Below are positions 1-5,742 of a stretch of DNA of 5,742 bases, piece after piece; the first letter of the stretch is position 1, and every line of letters begins with the position of its first letter. Both the position numbers and the translations under genes were made by a program. Under the pieces are notes generated by a model. It was not told where the DNA came from. It made no database searches and worked only from the letters and a program-made list of their open reading frames with translations. Origin of the DNA: Parachlamydiales bacterium (GTDB taxonomy: Bacteria > Chlamydiota > Chlamydiia > Chlamydiales > Simkaniaceae); the NCBI GenBank assembly GCA_030641465.1, contig DAOWHK010000075.1, positions 1 to 5,742 on the forward strand, read 5' to 3'.

Positions 1-414
1 AGCCAGCCCAGCCAAGGCGAAGATGTAGGTTTTTGGCAGCACATTCAATAGGGATGCAACCGGTGTTGCAGCCAGCGCTAAGACAATGGTGAGAGATGCT
101 GCGATTACTGCCGCCCAATACCTGCTGGATTTAGGCCCCGCTTCTGAGGACGCGAGAATGGCTGCGCCAGTTCGCGCGACGGTGGCAGCATGACCTCCAA
201 AGAGCGCATTGACCAAGGAATTAATGCCTACGACTGTGGAAATTATATTCACCGGAACGGCGTAACCCTGTGCTGAAAGAAACCCCAAACCTTGAACGTT
301 ACCAAGACCCATTGCCAATACAACCATCGGAAAGGTAATGGCGACAATCGCCGAAAGAGAAAATGTCATTTGAGGAAAAAAAACGGAAGGCACTAATGCC
401 GCCGCAGGGAAAAG
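1..414 (-). CDS. benE: BenE-family benzoate/H+ symporter, internal fragment (5'-truncated, runs off left edge)
   Basis: Not a complete gene. Reading the minus strand from 414 gives a frame open to the left edge that encodes a very hydrophobic protein (…VPSVFFPQMTFSLSAI…, then GLGNVQGLGFLSAQGY, ending RYWAAVIAAS…FALAGLA). This matches, nearly without gaps, the middle of BenE/YdcO-type transporters as I remember them: the Pro-rich link before a TM helix, the Asn-containing GN(V/A)xG motif followed by AxGY, and the later LP…LAGLA helix. The family (about 390 residues, around 12 TM helices, inner membrane) imports benzoate-like acids with protons. Only about 135 codons are visible. The N-terminal half is missing: a TGA at 417-415 closes the frame, and the only early ATG (369) lies mid-protein. 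The resemblance continues upstream of that ATG to about 396, so 369 is not an authentic start. G+C is about 53% for bases 1-360, clearly richer than the other genes. It is either a remnant of transferred DNA or a chimeric contig end; family assignment is fairly sure, functionality unlikely. Confidence 0.72.
385..390 (+). promoter_or_regulatory. Possible ribosome binding site for aas start at 396
   Basis: GGAAGG lies five bases before the ATG at 396 and resembles a Shine-Dalgarno sequence. It favours 396 over the ATG at 363, which has only a loose purine run (GAAAGAGAAA) before it. The bases are, however, also antisense codons of the BenE fragment, so the match may be accidental. Confidence 0.3.
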
Positions 415-1967
415 TCATTCCTGAGGCATTTATCAATACTTGTAAAAATATGGATCGCGCTGCAGCATGCTCAGATAATATCTCTGGAATTTTTTCCTAC
501 CGCAAGTTGCTTCTTGCGGTGCTGCTCTTATCACATCAGATAAAAAAGTTAAAAGGTAAATACATTGGAGTGATGCTACCTGCTTCAAGTGGAGCCTATA
601 TCACAATTTTAGCAACTCTTTTTGCTGGAAAAATCCCAGTAATATTAAATTGGACAGCAGGTATTAGGGCGCTTGACTATGCATCAAATCTAATGAAGCT
701 ACAAACAATTCTTAGCTCAAGAGCATTTTTAGATAAGGTGGATACTCTAGAGCTTGGAGATTTGGAAGAAAAGATCGTTTTACTTGAAGATGTGAAGAGA
801 AATATTTCTTTTCTCGATAAAATAAAAACGGTTTTTCAATCGAAGAGATCGACAAAATCTCTGATGAAAAAATATCATTTGGACAAAATACACTCAAATG
901 AATCTGCTGTGATTCTTTTTACAAGTGGTACAGAAGCATATCCAAAAGCTGTTCCTCTTTCCCATCGCAACCTCATTAGTAATCAAAGAGCAGCACTTTC
1001 GATCATTGGTTTTACACCAAGCGATATTCTCTATGGGGTATTGCCTCCATTTCACTCGTTTGGATTTTCTGTAACAGGGCTCTTTCCTCTCCTTTCTGGA
1101 CTCCGCGTGTTTTTTGCGCCAGATCCTACAGACTCCCATGGAATGGCTCGAGATATTTCCTACTGGAAAATTACCATGGTCTGCTCGGCTCCCACCTTTT
1201 ATAAAAATTTATTTCGAGTTGCAAGCAAAGAGCAGTTAAAAACTGTGAAATATTTTGTGTCAGGCGCAGAAAAGGCGTCGAAAGATCTCTATGATTTCGT
1301 AAAAAAGCTTGGTCAAGGTGCGATTTTCTTTGAAGGATATGGTATCACAGAGTGCTCACCCATTGTGACCATTTGCAGGCCTCATCTCCCCTTAAAAGGC
1401 GTTGGTCAGGCAATTCCTGGAGTTGAGCTGCAAATCATTCATCCGGAAACGCTTGTTCCTGTCTCGATCCATCAAGAAGGGGAAGTGTGTATTAAGGGAC
1501 CAAATGTTTTTTCAGGATATTTGGGCACTGTCAAAAAAAATCCTTTTATCGAAATTTACGGGGAAAATTGGTATCGTAGTGGAGATATCGGACTTATCGA
1601 TGAAGATGGATATTTGATCATTAAAGGGCGCTATTCTAGATTTATTAAGATTGGTGCCGAAATGGTAAGCCTTGTTGCATTAGAAGAAGAGCTAATAGAT
1701 AGCATGCAAAAAAAGAAATGGTACCATTCAAAAGACGGTCAGCCATGTCTCGCAATTTTCCCAGTTGAGCTTGATCATGCAAAAACAACCTTGATTCTTT
1801 TTTCCGTTTTTTCAGTCAGTAAAGAAGAAGTTAACTTAGCTCTTCGAGAATCTGGTTTTGGGAGAATTATTAAAATAGCAGAAGTTCGTCAAATTGAGGA
1901 GATCCCGCTCACAGGCACTGGGAAAGTACAATATAGGAAATTAGAGGAACTTGCAAAAATACAATGA
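396..1967 (+). CDS. aas: Acyl-[acyl-carrier-protein] synthetase / Aas-type AMP-binding enzyme
   Basis: An ANL-superfamily adenylate-forming enzyme of the Aas type. It activates a free fatty acid with ATP to acyl-AMP and passes it to ACP for phospholipid synthesis or lysophospholipid reacylation; in Chlamydia trachomatis the stand-alone form (AasC) is known to activate scavenged host fatty acids. Numbering from the Met at 396 (523 aa): P-loop FTSGTEAYPKAV at about 175-185, LPPFHSFGF at 216-224, adenine-site GYGITECSP at 314-322, ribose-binding YRSGD at 393-397, hinge KGRYSRFIKIGAEMVSL at 410-426, and the adenylation lysine in PLTGTGK at 510. SYRKLL, GIRAL and GAEMVSL are close to E. coli Aas. 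There is no PlsC acyltransferase domain in front, as there is in E. coli Aas. An ATG at 363 would add 11 residues, but bases 363-395 read as BenE on the other strand, and Aas similarity starts only near 414-422, so the natural 5' end may be lost. Its stop overlaps the cysS start, suggesting translational coupling. Two P-loop glycines are alanine here. Confidence 0.85.
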   Translation: MPPQGKVIPEAFINTCKNMDRAAACSDNISGIFSYRKLLLAVLLLSHQIKKLKGKYIGVMLPASSGAYITILATLFAGKIPVILNWTAGIRALDYASNLMKLQTILSSRAFLDKVDTLELGDLEEKIVLLEDVKRNISFLDKIKTVFQSKRSTKSLMKKYHLDKIHSNESAVILFTSGTEAYPKAVPLSHRNLISNQRAALSIIGFTPSDILYGVLPPFHSFGFSVTGLFPLLSGLRVFFAPDPTDSHGMARDISYWKITMVCSAPTFYKNLFRVASKEQLKTVKYFVSGAEKASKDLYDFVKKLGQGAIFFEGYGITECSPIVTICRPHLPLKGVGQAIPGVELQIIHPETLVPVSIHQEGEVCIKGPNVFSGYLGTVKKNPFIEIYGENWYRSGDIGLIDEDGYLIIKGRYSRFIKIGAEMVSLVALEEELIDSMQKKKWYHSKDGQPCLAIFPVELDHAKTTLILFSVFSVSKEEVNLALRESGFGRIIKIAEVRQIEEIPLTGTGKVQYRKLEELAKIQ

Positions 1968-3391
1968 AAAAAGAAATTAATTTGCAAATTTTTGATACAG
2001 AAACGCGCTCAAAAGAAGTCATTGCCAAAGAAATTGGCAAGACCATAAAAATGTATACTTGTGGCCCAACGGTTTATGACTTTGCGCATATTGGAAATTT
2101 CCGCACATACGTATTTGAAGATCTTTTAAGGCGTTCCATCAAATATTTTGGCATGGAAATTTTTCAAGTCATGAATCTTACAGATGTTGATGATAAAACC
2201 ATTAAAGGTGCGATTGAAGCCGGAGTCTCACTTGAAGAGTACACAAAAAAATATAAAGAAGCTTTTTTTGAAGATCTTCAAACACTTGCAATCGAAACCG
2301 TTGAGAGTTATCCCGAAGCGACAAAACATATCGATCAGATGATTATTATGATTCAAACCCTTCTTAAAAAAGGGATTGCATATCAAGGGCAAGATGGATC
2401 CATTTACTATAGCGTGCAGCATTTCCCCTCGTATGGCAGGCTTTCTCATCTTAACTTAGATGAATTAAAGTCTGGTGCATCAAATAGAGTCACAAGTGAT
2501 GAGTACGATAAAGAAACGCTCTCAGACTTTGTTCTTTGGAAGGCCTATGATAAAACAAGAGATGGAGACATTTTTTGGGATAGCCCTTTTGGAAAAGGAA
2601 GGCCTGGATGGCATATTGAATGCTCTGCAATGGCGATCAAACTTCTTGGAGAGAGCATTGATATTCACGTCGGTGGAGTAGATAACATTTTTCCTCATCA
2701 TGAAAATGAAATTGCGCAATCTGAAGCATGTACAGGAAAACATTTTGCAAAAAGATGGGTGCACTCAGAACATCTGCTTGTCGATGGAAAAAAAATGTCC
2801 AAAAGTCTTGGAAATTTTTATACCCTAAAAGATCTCCTTAAAAAAGGATATACAGGCTCTGAGATCCGCTATCTGCTTCTTAGCACACACTACAGAACGC
2901 AGCTAAATTTCACCCTAAAAGGTCTCGATGCTGCAAGAACAGCTCTTGTGCGCCTAGAAGATTTTATCCATCGCTTAAGAGGAATTTCTTCAGGTGGTAA
3001 AGAGGGAAGCGTTGATATATTATTAAACAAGGCTCAAGTCCAATTTGATGAAGCTATAGCTGATGATCTAAATATTTCCATAGCCTTAGCAACAGTGTTT
3101 GACCTCTTAAGAGATGTCAATCGACTTGCAGATGAGGGGAAAGTGGATAATGCAGGGGCAAAATCCATTATTCACTTCCTTGAATCAATAGATACAGTGC
3201 TTGGAGTATTGCCACTGCATAATAAAGAACTAAAAATTCCAGCAGATATTGAAAAAGCTTTTGAGCAAAGAGAGTCTGCTCGGAAAGAAAAAAACTGGGG
3301 AAAAGCTGACGAGCTAAGAGATTATATTCAAAAAGCTGGATTTATGATTGAAGATACAAAAACAGGCCCACGCCTTAAAAAACCGGACTAA
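1964..3391 (+). CDS. cysS: Cysteinyl-tRNA synthetase
   Basis: CysRS (475 aa, usual bacterial length about 460-480) attaches cysteine to tRNA-Cys in the cytoplasm. It is a class I synthetase. The Rossmann catalytic core carries the HIGH motif as HIGN (42-45) in YTCGPTVYDFAHIGN, and KMSKS at 277-281. The four zinc ligands that recognise cysteine are visible: Cys33, Cys220 (GWHIECSAMA), His245 and Glu249 (HHENE), matching E. coli C28, C209, H234 and E238. The C-terminal helical DALR and anticodon-binding parts follow, ending in ARKEKNWGKADELRDYI, a typical CysRS tail. The start is fixed by the ATGA overlap with the aas stop; no good Shine-Dalgarno lies within 5-10 bases (GAGG is 16 bases upstream), which fits coupled translation after aas. 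The last bases overlap the lysS stop on the opposite strand. No key residue is missing and the gene looks intact. Confidence 0.97.
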   Translation: MKKEINLQIFDTETRSKEVIAKEIGKTIKMYTCGPTVYDFAHIGNFRTYVFEDLLRRSIKYFGMEIFQVMNLTDVDDKTIKGAIEAGVSLEEYTKKYKEAFFEDLQTLAIETVESYPEATKHIDQMIIMIQTLLKKGIAYQGQDGSIYYSVQHFPSYGRLSHLNLDELKSGASNRVTSDEYDKETLSDFVLWKAYDKTRDGDIFWDSPFGKGRPGWHIECSAMAIKLLGESIDIHVGGVDNIFPHHENEIAQSEACTGKHFAKRWVHSEHLLVDGKKMSKSLGNFYTLKDLLKKGYTGSEIRYLLLSTHYRTQLNFTLKGLDAARTALVRLEDFIHRLRGISSGGKEGSVDILLNKAQVQFDEAIADDLNISIALATVFDLLRDVNRLADEGKVDNAGAKSIIHFLESIDTVLGVLPLHNKELKIPADIEKAFEQRESARKEKNWGKADELRDYIQKAGFMIEDTKTGPRLKKPD

Positions 3392-3399
3392 TCCTCCGG
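3377..3399 (-). terminator. Compact rho-independent terminator for lysS, inside the overlapping gene ends
   Basis: On the minus strand CCGGA (3399-3395), a 7-base loop (3394-3388, which contains the lysS stop) and TCCGG (3387-3383) form a GC-rich 5-bp stem followed directly by six T (3382-3377). G-U and A-U pairs with the T run could lengthen the stem. No T run follows on the plus strand, so it would serve lysS only. The stem is short, hence the moderate confidence. Confidence 0.45.
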
Positions 3400-4959
3400 C
3401 CTCATGATCGGAAAGTAGAGCACATCGCGAATAGATTGAGCTCCCGTAAAAAGCATCGTTAATCGATCGAGACCAACGCCAAGTCCACCAGTTGGTGGCA
3501 TCCCTTGGCAAATTGCTTCAATAAATTCTTCATCCATTGGGTGAGCCTCTTCATCTCCACCTGTTTTTTGCGACTGCTGATCTTCAAGCAGTTGTCTTTG
3601 AAGCTCTGGGTCATTTAGCTCAGAATAGGCGTTGCAAAACTCAAATCCTAAAATAAAACTCTCAAATCTTTCCACAAAACGCTCTTTTTTAAGCTTTGGG
3701 TCGCGATGGAGCTTACAAAGGGGGGTCGTTTCAATCGGGTGATCTGTAATATGGTGCGGCTGAATAAGTTGCTCCTCGACAAACTCTTCAAATAGATAAG
3801 AAATGAGTTTTCCTCTCGGCGCTTTTTTTAGGGTGTCGCCATCCATTTTCTCTGCAAGGGCCTTGATCATCTGTTCATCTGTCATTTGATCCACATCCAT
3901 TTTTGCATACTCATTTATACTATCTTTCATGGACAGGCGCTTCCATGGAGTTTTAAGATCGATCTCTTGCTCATTGCCATGCTTATCTTTCCGCTTTCCA
4001 ATATTTGTGCCACCAAAAAGAGTCATCGCAAGCGCTCTAAAAAGATTTTCTGTAAAGATCATCACATCATTATAATCTAAATAAGCGCCATAAACCTCAA
4101 GCATAGTAAATTCAGGATTGTGCGTGCGATCAATCCCTTCATTGCGAAAAACTTTTCCAATTTCATAAATACGTGGCAGGCCACCAACAATCAGTTTTTT
4201 TAAGGGGATTTCAAGAGAAACTCGAAGAAACATGTCCTGACTTAACGCATTGAGCCTAGATGTAAAAGGTCTTGCCTCTGCACCGCCATAAATGTTTTGT
4301 AAAATAGGTGTTTCCACTTCCATAAAATCAAGCTCTTCGAGATATTTTCGTATCTCGCGCATCAAATGGCTTCGCATTTTAAAAGTTGTTGCAACATCGG
4401 GATTTGCAATCAGATCGAGCCATCTCTTGCGGTAGCGAACGCCTTTATCGGCAAGGCCGCTATGCTTATCAGGAAGCGGAAGAAGGGATTTACAAAGTAG
4501 GGTGACTTCTTTTGCATAAAGGGTCAATTCCCCTTTATTTGTCCGAAAAAGATGGCCTTTGATACCAATAATATCGCCAAGATCGATCTTTTTTTCGATA
4601 AATTTTAAAGGCTTGAGCTCACTATCTTCTGAGAGGCCTGAAACTTTGGTATGCTCCCGATTGAACATGATCTGAAGGCGACCAGTAGAGTCTTGAATAT
4701 GGCCAAAGGCATTTTTCCCCATCGCCCTAAAAAGAATAAGCCGTCCAGCAAGAATCGCCTCATCAGTCGTCCCATTCGCTCCATCATCACTTGAGCCAAC
4801 AGACTGGTCCTCAAATTTATCTAGAAGAGCACTTGCCGTGTGACTTGGTGTAAAAACATGAGGATAGGGATCAATCCCCATCTTTTGTATTTCATGAAGT
4901 TTCGCTTTTCTATTCGTAAATTCTTCGAATTGATGGTAATCAGGACTGTTTGAACTCAT
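3388..4959 (-). CDS. lysS: Lysyl-tRNA synthetase, class II
   Basis: Class II LysRS (523 aa) charges tRNA-Lys with lysine in the cytoplasm, working as a dimer. An N-terminal OB-fold anticodon-binding domain spans about 68-155 (LAGRLILFRAMGKNAFGHI…). The catalytic domain follows: motif 1 ends at the conserved proline in ETPIL (216-220), motif 2 is FRNEGIDRTHNPEF (271-284), and motif 3 is GVGLDRLTM (494-502). SLLPLPDKHSGLADKGVRYR, PHHITDHPIETTPLCK and FCNAYSELNDP are typical, and many stretches recall Chlamydia LysRS closely. A Ser/Gly/Asp-rich stretch at 51-67 looks like a flexible insert before the OB fold. The ATG at 4959 is preceded by TAGTAGTAGT with no clear Shine-Dalgarno. The gene converges on cysS with stop codons sharing CTAA. 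Transcription probably starts from a weak promoter partly inside the upstream palindrome, or reads through from the LRR gene. Intact, with all class II signatures present. Confidence 0.97.
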   Translation of the reverse strand: MSSNSPDYHQFEEFTNRKAKLHEIQKMGIDPYPHVFTPSHTASALLDKFEDQSVGSSDDGANGTTDEAILAGRLILFRAMGKNAFGHIQDSTGRLQIMFNREHTKVSGLSEDSELKPLKFIEKKIDLGDIIGIKGHLFRTNKGELTLYAKEVTLLCKSLLPLPDKHSGLADKGVRYRKRWLDLIANPDVATTFKMRSHLMREIRKYLEELDFMEVETPILQNIYGGAEARPFTSRLNALSQDMFLRVSLEIPLKKLIVGGLPRIYEIGKVFRNEGIDRTHNPEFTMLEVYGAYLDYNDVMIFTENLFRALAMTLFGGTNIGKRKDKHGNEQEIDLKTPWKRLSMKDSINEYAKMDVDQMTDEQMIKALAEKMDGDTLKKAPRGKLISYLFEEFVEEQLIQPHHITDHPIETTPLCKLHRDPKLKKERFVERFESFILGFEFCNAYSELNDPELQRQLLEDQQSQKTGGDEEAHPMDEEFIEAICQGMPPTGGLGVGLDRLTMLFTGAQSIRDVLYFPIMRPED

Positions 4960-4987
4960 ACTACTACTATGTTAAGGATTTCTCATT

Positions 4988-5016
4988 ATCATAATAGGGC
5001 ATGTGTTTATACACAA
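4988..5016 (-). promoter_or_regulatory. Candidate lysS promoter
   Basis: On the minus strand TTGTGT (5016-5011), a 17-base spacer and TATGAT (4993-4988) resemble a sigma-70 promoter 28 bases before the lysS ATG. The -10 matches TATAAT at five of six positions; the -35 matches TTGACA at only three. The -35 sits inside the left palindrome arm, so a palindrome-binding protein would occlude it. Weak prediction from spacing and sequence alone. Confidence 0.3.
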
Positions 5017-5047
5017 ACCAATTTAGACCCTTGGTTTGTGTATAAAC
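5005..5047. repeat. Perfect 17-base inverted repeat with 9-base loop, carrying two inverted DnaA-box-like sites
   Basis: The left arm GTTTATACACAAACCAA (5005-5021) and the right arm TTGGTTTGTGTATAAAC (5031-5047) are exact reverse complements around the loop TTTAGACCC. It begins nine bases beyond the LRR stop and ends 45 bases before lysS. Each arm contains TTATACACA (5007-5015 on plus, 5045-5037 on minus), which fits the DnaA-box consensus TTATNCACA. No T run follows on either strand and the stem is AT-rich, so it is not a standard intrinsic terminator. It could be an operator, an mRNA 3'-end stabilising hairpin for the LRR transcript, or a mobile-repeat remnant; the sequence alone does not decide. 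Confidence 0.85.
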
Positions 5048-5056
5048 TGACATTCC

Positions 5057-5742
5057 TTACTCAGGCTGAGGAGGGAATTCTTCATAATATTTTTGAGCTG
5101 CCCATTCCCTAAAATCTTGAGGAGGGTTTGTAATAGGGTTTCCTGTCAAAGTCAGCTTCAAATAGGGAGGATTCACTTCCCATGGAATATTAGAGATTTT
5201 ATTTTCTCTGAGATCAAGTAGTGTTAGTTGCTTTAGTCGGGTGATTTCATCAGGAATCTGTGAAATATGGTTATTATTAAGAGTTAGCGTGTTGAGGTTG
5301 GTTAAATGAATAATTGGAGAAGGCAGAGTTTTGAATTTATTTTCTGAAAGATCGAGATCTGTCAGATTAGTTAGTTGACTAAACTCATCTGGTAAATCAG
5401 AGAGAAAAGAAAGATTCAAATGAAATTCTGTTAGTAGTGTTAGTTTGCAAAAATCTGTTGGGATGTAAGTAATTTTATTCCGCCCAAGAATGCCTATCAC
5501 TTGCACGTTGTGAACTGGAAAACTCCTAGAAAAATCTGACGGCAGAAAATTAATATCTTTGCATGTAACCAAACCATTTCTAACATTTCTAAAATTCGTT
5601 GACATAAAAGCGTCTATTTCTCCATCTGCTTTGACTTGTATATCATACATCATCTTGTTCCATCTTCGTAGTGAGACAGTGGGAAGTCCTTCATGAGTGA
5701 GTTTTAGGTCATTTTTGAATGAATTTTCTTCAATGTCCTTGC
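5057..5742 (-). CDS. Leucine-rich repeat protein, 5' end beyond right edge or start at 5653
   Basis: A protein with tandem leucine-rich repeats, a fold that normally binds other proteins; the partner cannot be named. Counting from the Met at 5653 (198 aa to the stop), about five repeats of 23 residues run from near 48 to 176 on the pattern LxxLxxLxLxxNxIxxIPxxI: VIGILGRNKITYIP, LTEFHLNLSFLSDLP, LTDLDLSENKFKTLP, LNTLTLNNNHISQIP and LTLLDLRENKISNIP, then a degenerate one (LKLTLTGNPITNPP). A capping tail (REWAAQKYYEEFPPQPE) ends it. No signal peptide, TM segment or catalytic domain is visible. Upstream of 5653 the frame stays open for 29 more codons to the edge (…HEGLPTVSLRRWNK before MM), so it is probably a longer protein whose N-terminal domain lies outside. 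It is transcribed toward lysS, 97 bases away. LRR proteins are common as candidate secreted effectors in amoeba-associated chlamydiae, but that role is inference here. Confidence 0.82.
   Translation of the reverse strand, partial: KDIEENSFKNDLKLTHEGLPTVSLRRWNKMMYDIQVKADGEIDAFMSTNFRNVRNGLVTCKDINFLPSDFSRSFPVHNVQVIGILGRNKITYIPTDFCKLTLLTEFHLNLSFLSDLPDEFSQLTNLTDLDLSENKFKTLPSPIIHLTNLNTLTLNNNHISQIPDEITRLKQLTLLDLRENKISNIPWEVNPPYLKLTLTGNPITNPPQDFREWAAQKYYEEFPPQPE

Noticed and set aside
363..395. ATG at 363 as the aas start
   Set aside because: These codons read as conserved BenE residues on the other strand and do not resemble the Aas N-terminus; the ATG at 396 has a better upstream GGAAGG. Kept as an alternative only.
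894..1139. Open frame antisense to aas
   Set aside because: It lies opposite the strongly conserved P-loop region of Aas, is Cys/Lys-rich with no recognisable family, and is best explained as a shadow of the real gene. The other short frames inside aas, cysS and lysS were dropped for the same reason.
3485..3498. Palindrome CCACCA-GT-TGGTGG as a possible cysS terminator
   Set aside because: It encodes the conserved PPTGG of LysRS motif 3 and has no T run after it; coding constraint explains it.
4759..4809. Ser/Gly/Asp-rich insert in LysRS as a new domain
   Set aside because: It is only about 17 residues of low complexity in a region that also varies between chlamydial LysRS proteins; a flexible linker is the simplest reading.
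5005..5047. Origin of replication based on DnaA-box-like sites
   Set aside because: Only two boxes, no AT-rich 13-mer cluster, and no dnaA, dnaN, hemB or similar neighbour; the two boxes are a forced consequence of one palindrome.

Overview
The window looks like a piece of a chlamydia-like genome (phylum Chlamydiota, more like an environmental family such as Parachlamydiaceae, Waddliaceae or Simkaniaceae than Chlamydia itself). The basis is the class II lysyl-tRNA synthetase, whose long stretches recall the Chlamydia LysRS, its end-to-end placement against cysS (an adjacency I recall from Chlamydia), and a stand-alone acyl-ACP-synthetase-type Aas protein. This is recognition from memory, not a search.

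Layout, left to right. Positions 1 to about 414 hold, on the minus strand, an internal piece of a BenE-family benzoate/proton symporter. It is about 53% G+C by hand count, against roughly 33-48% in lines sampled elsewhere, and its frame stops abruptly at about 415. It abuts, and slightly overlaps head to head, the plus-strand aas gene (396-1967). Aas overlaps cysS (1964-3391) by ATGA, so the two form a plus-strand pair. cysS converges on minus-strand lysS (3388-4959), with the two stop codons overlapping in the four bases CTAA; a compact lysS terminator is folded into that overlap. Upstream of lysS is a 97-base gap with a perfect 17-base inverted repeat (5005-5021 and 5031-5047) that carries two inverted DnaA-box-like 9-mers and overlaps a possible lysS -35 element. 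Beyond it is a minus-strand leucine-rich-repeat protein (5057 to the right edge), whose frame is still open at the edge, so its true start lies at 5653 or outside the window.

Functionally, Aas activates fatty acids for phospholipid synthesis or repair, CysRS and LysRS charge tRNA for translation, and the LRR protein is probably a protein-binding module, possibly host-directed. I see no multi-gene novel system. The points most worth checking are the abrupt BenE/aas junction (lateral transfer scar or assembly chimera) and the palindrome between the LRR gene and lysS.
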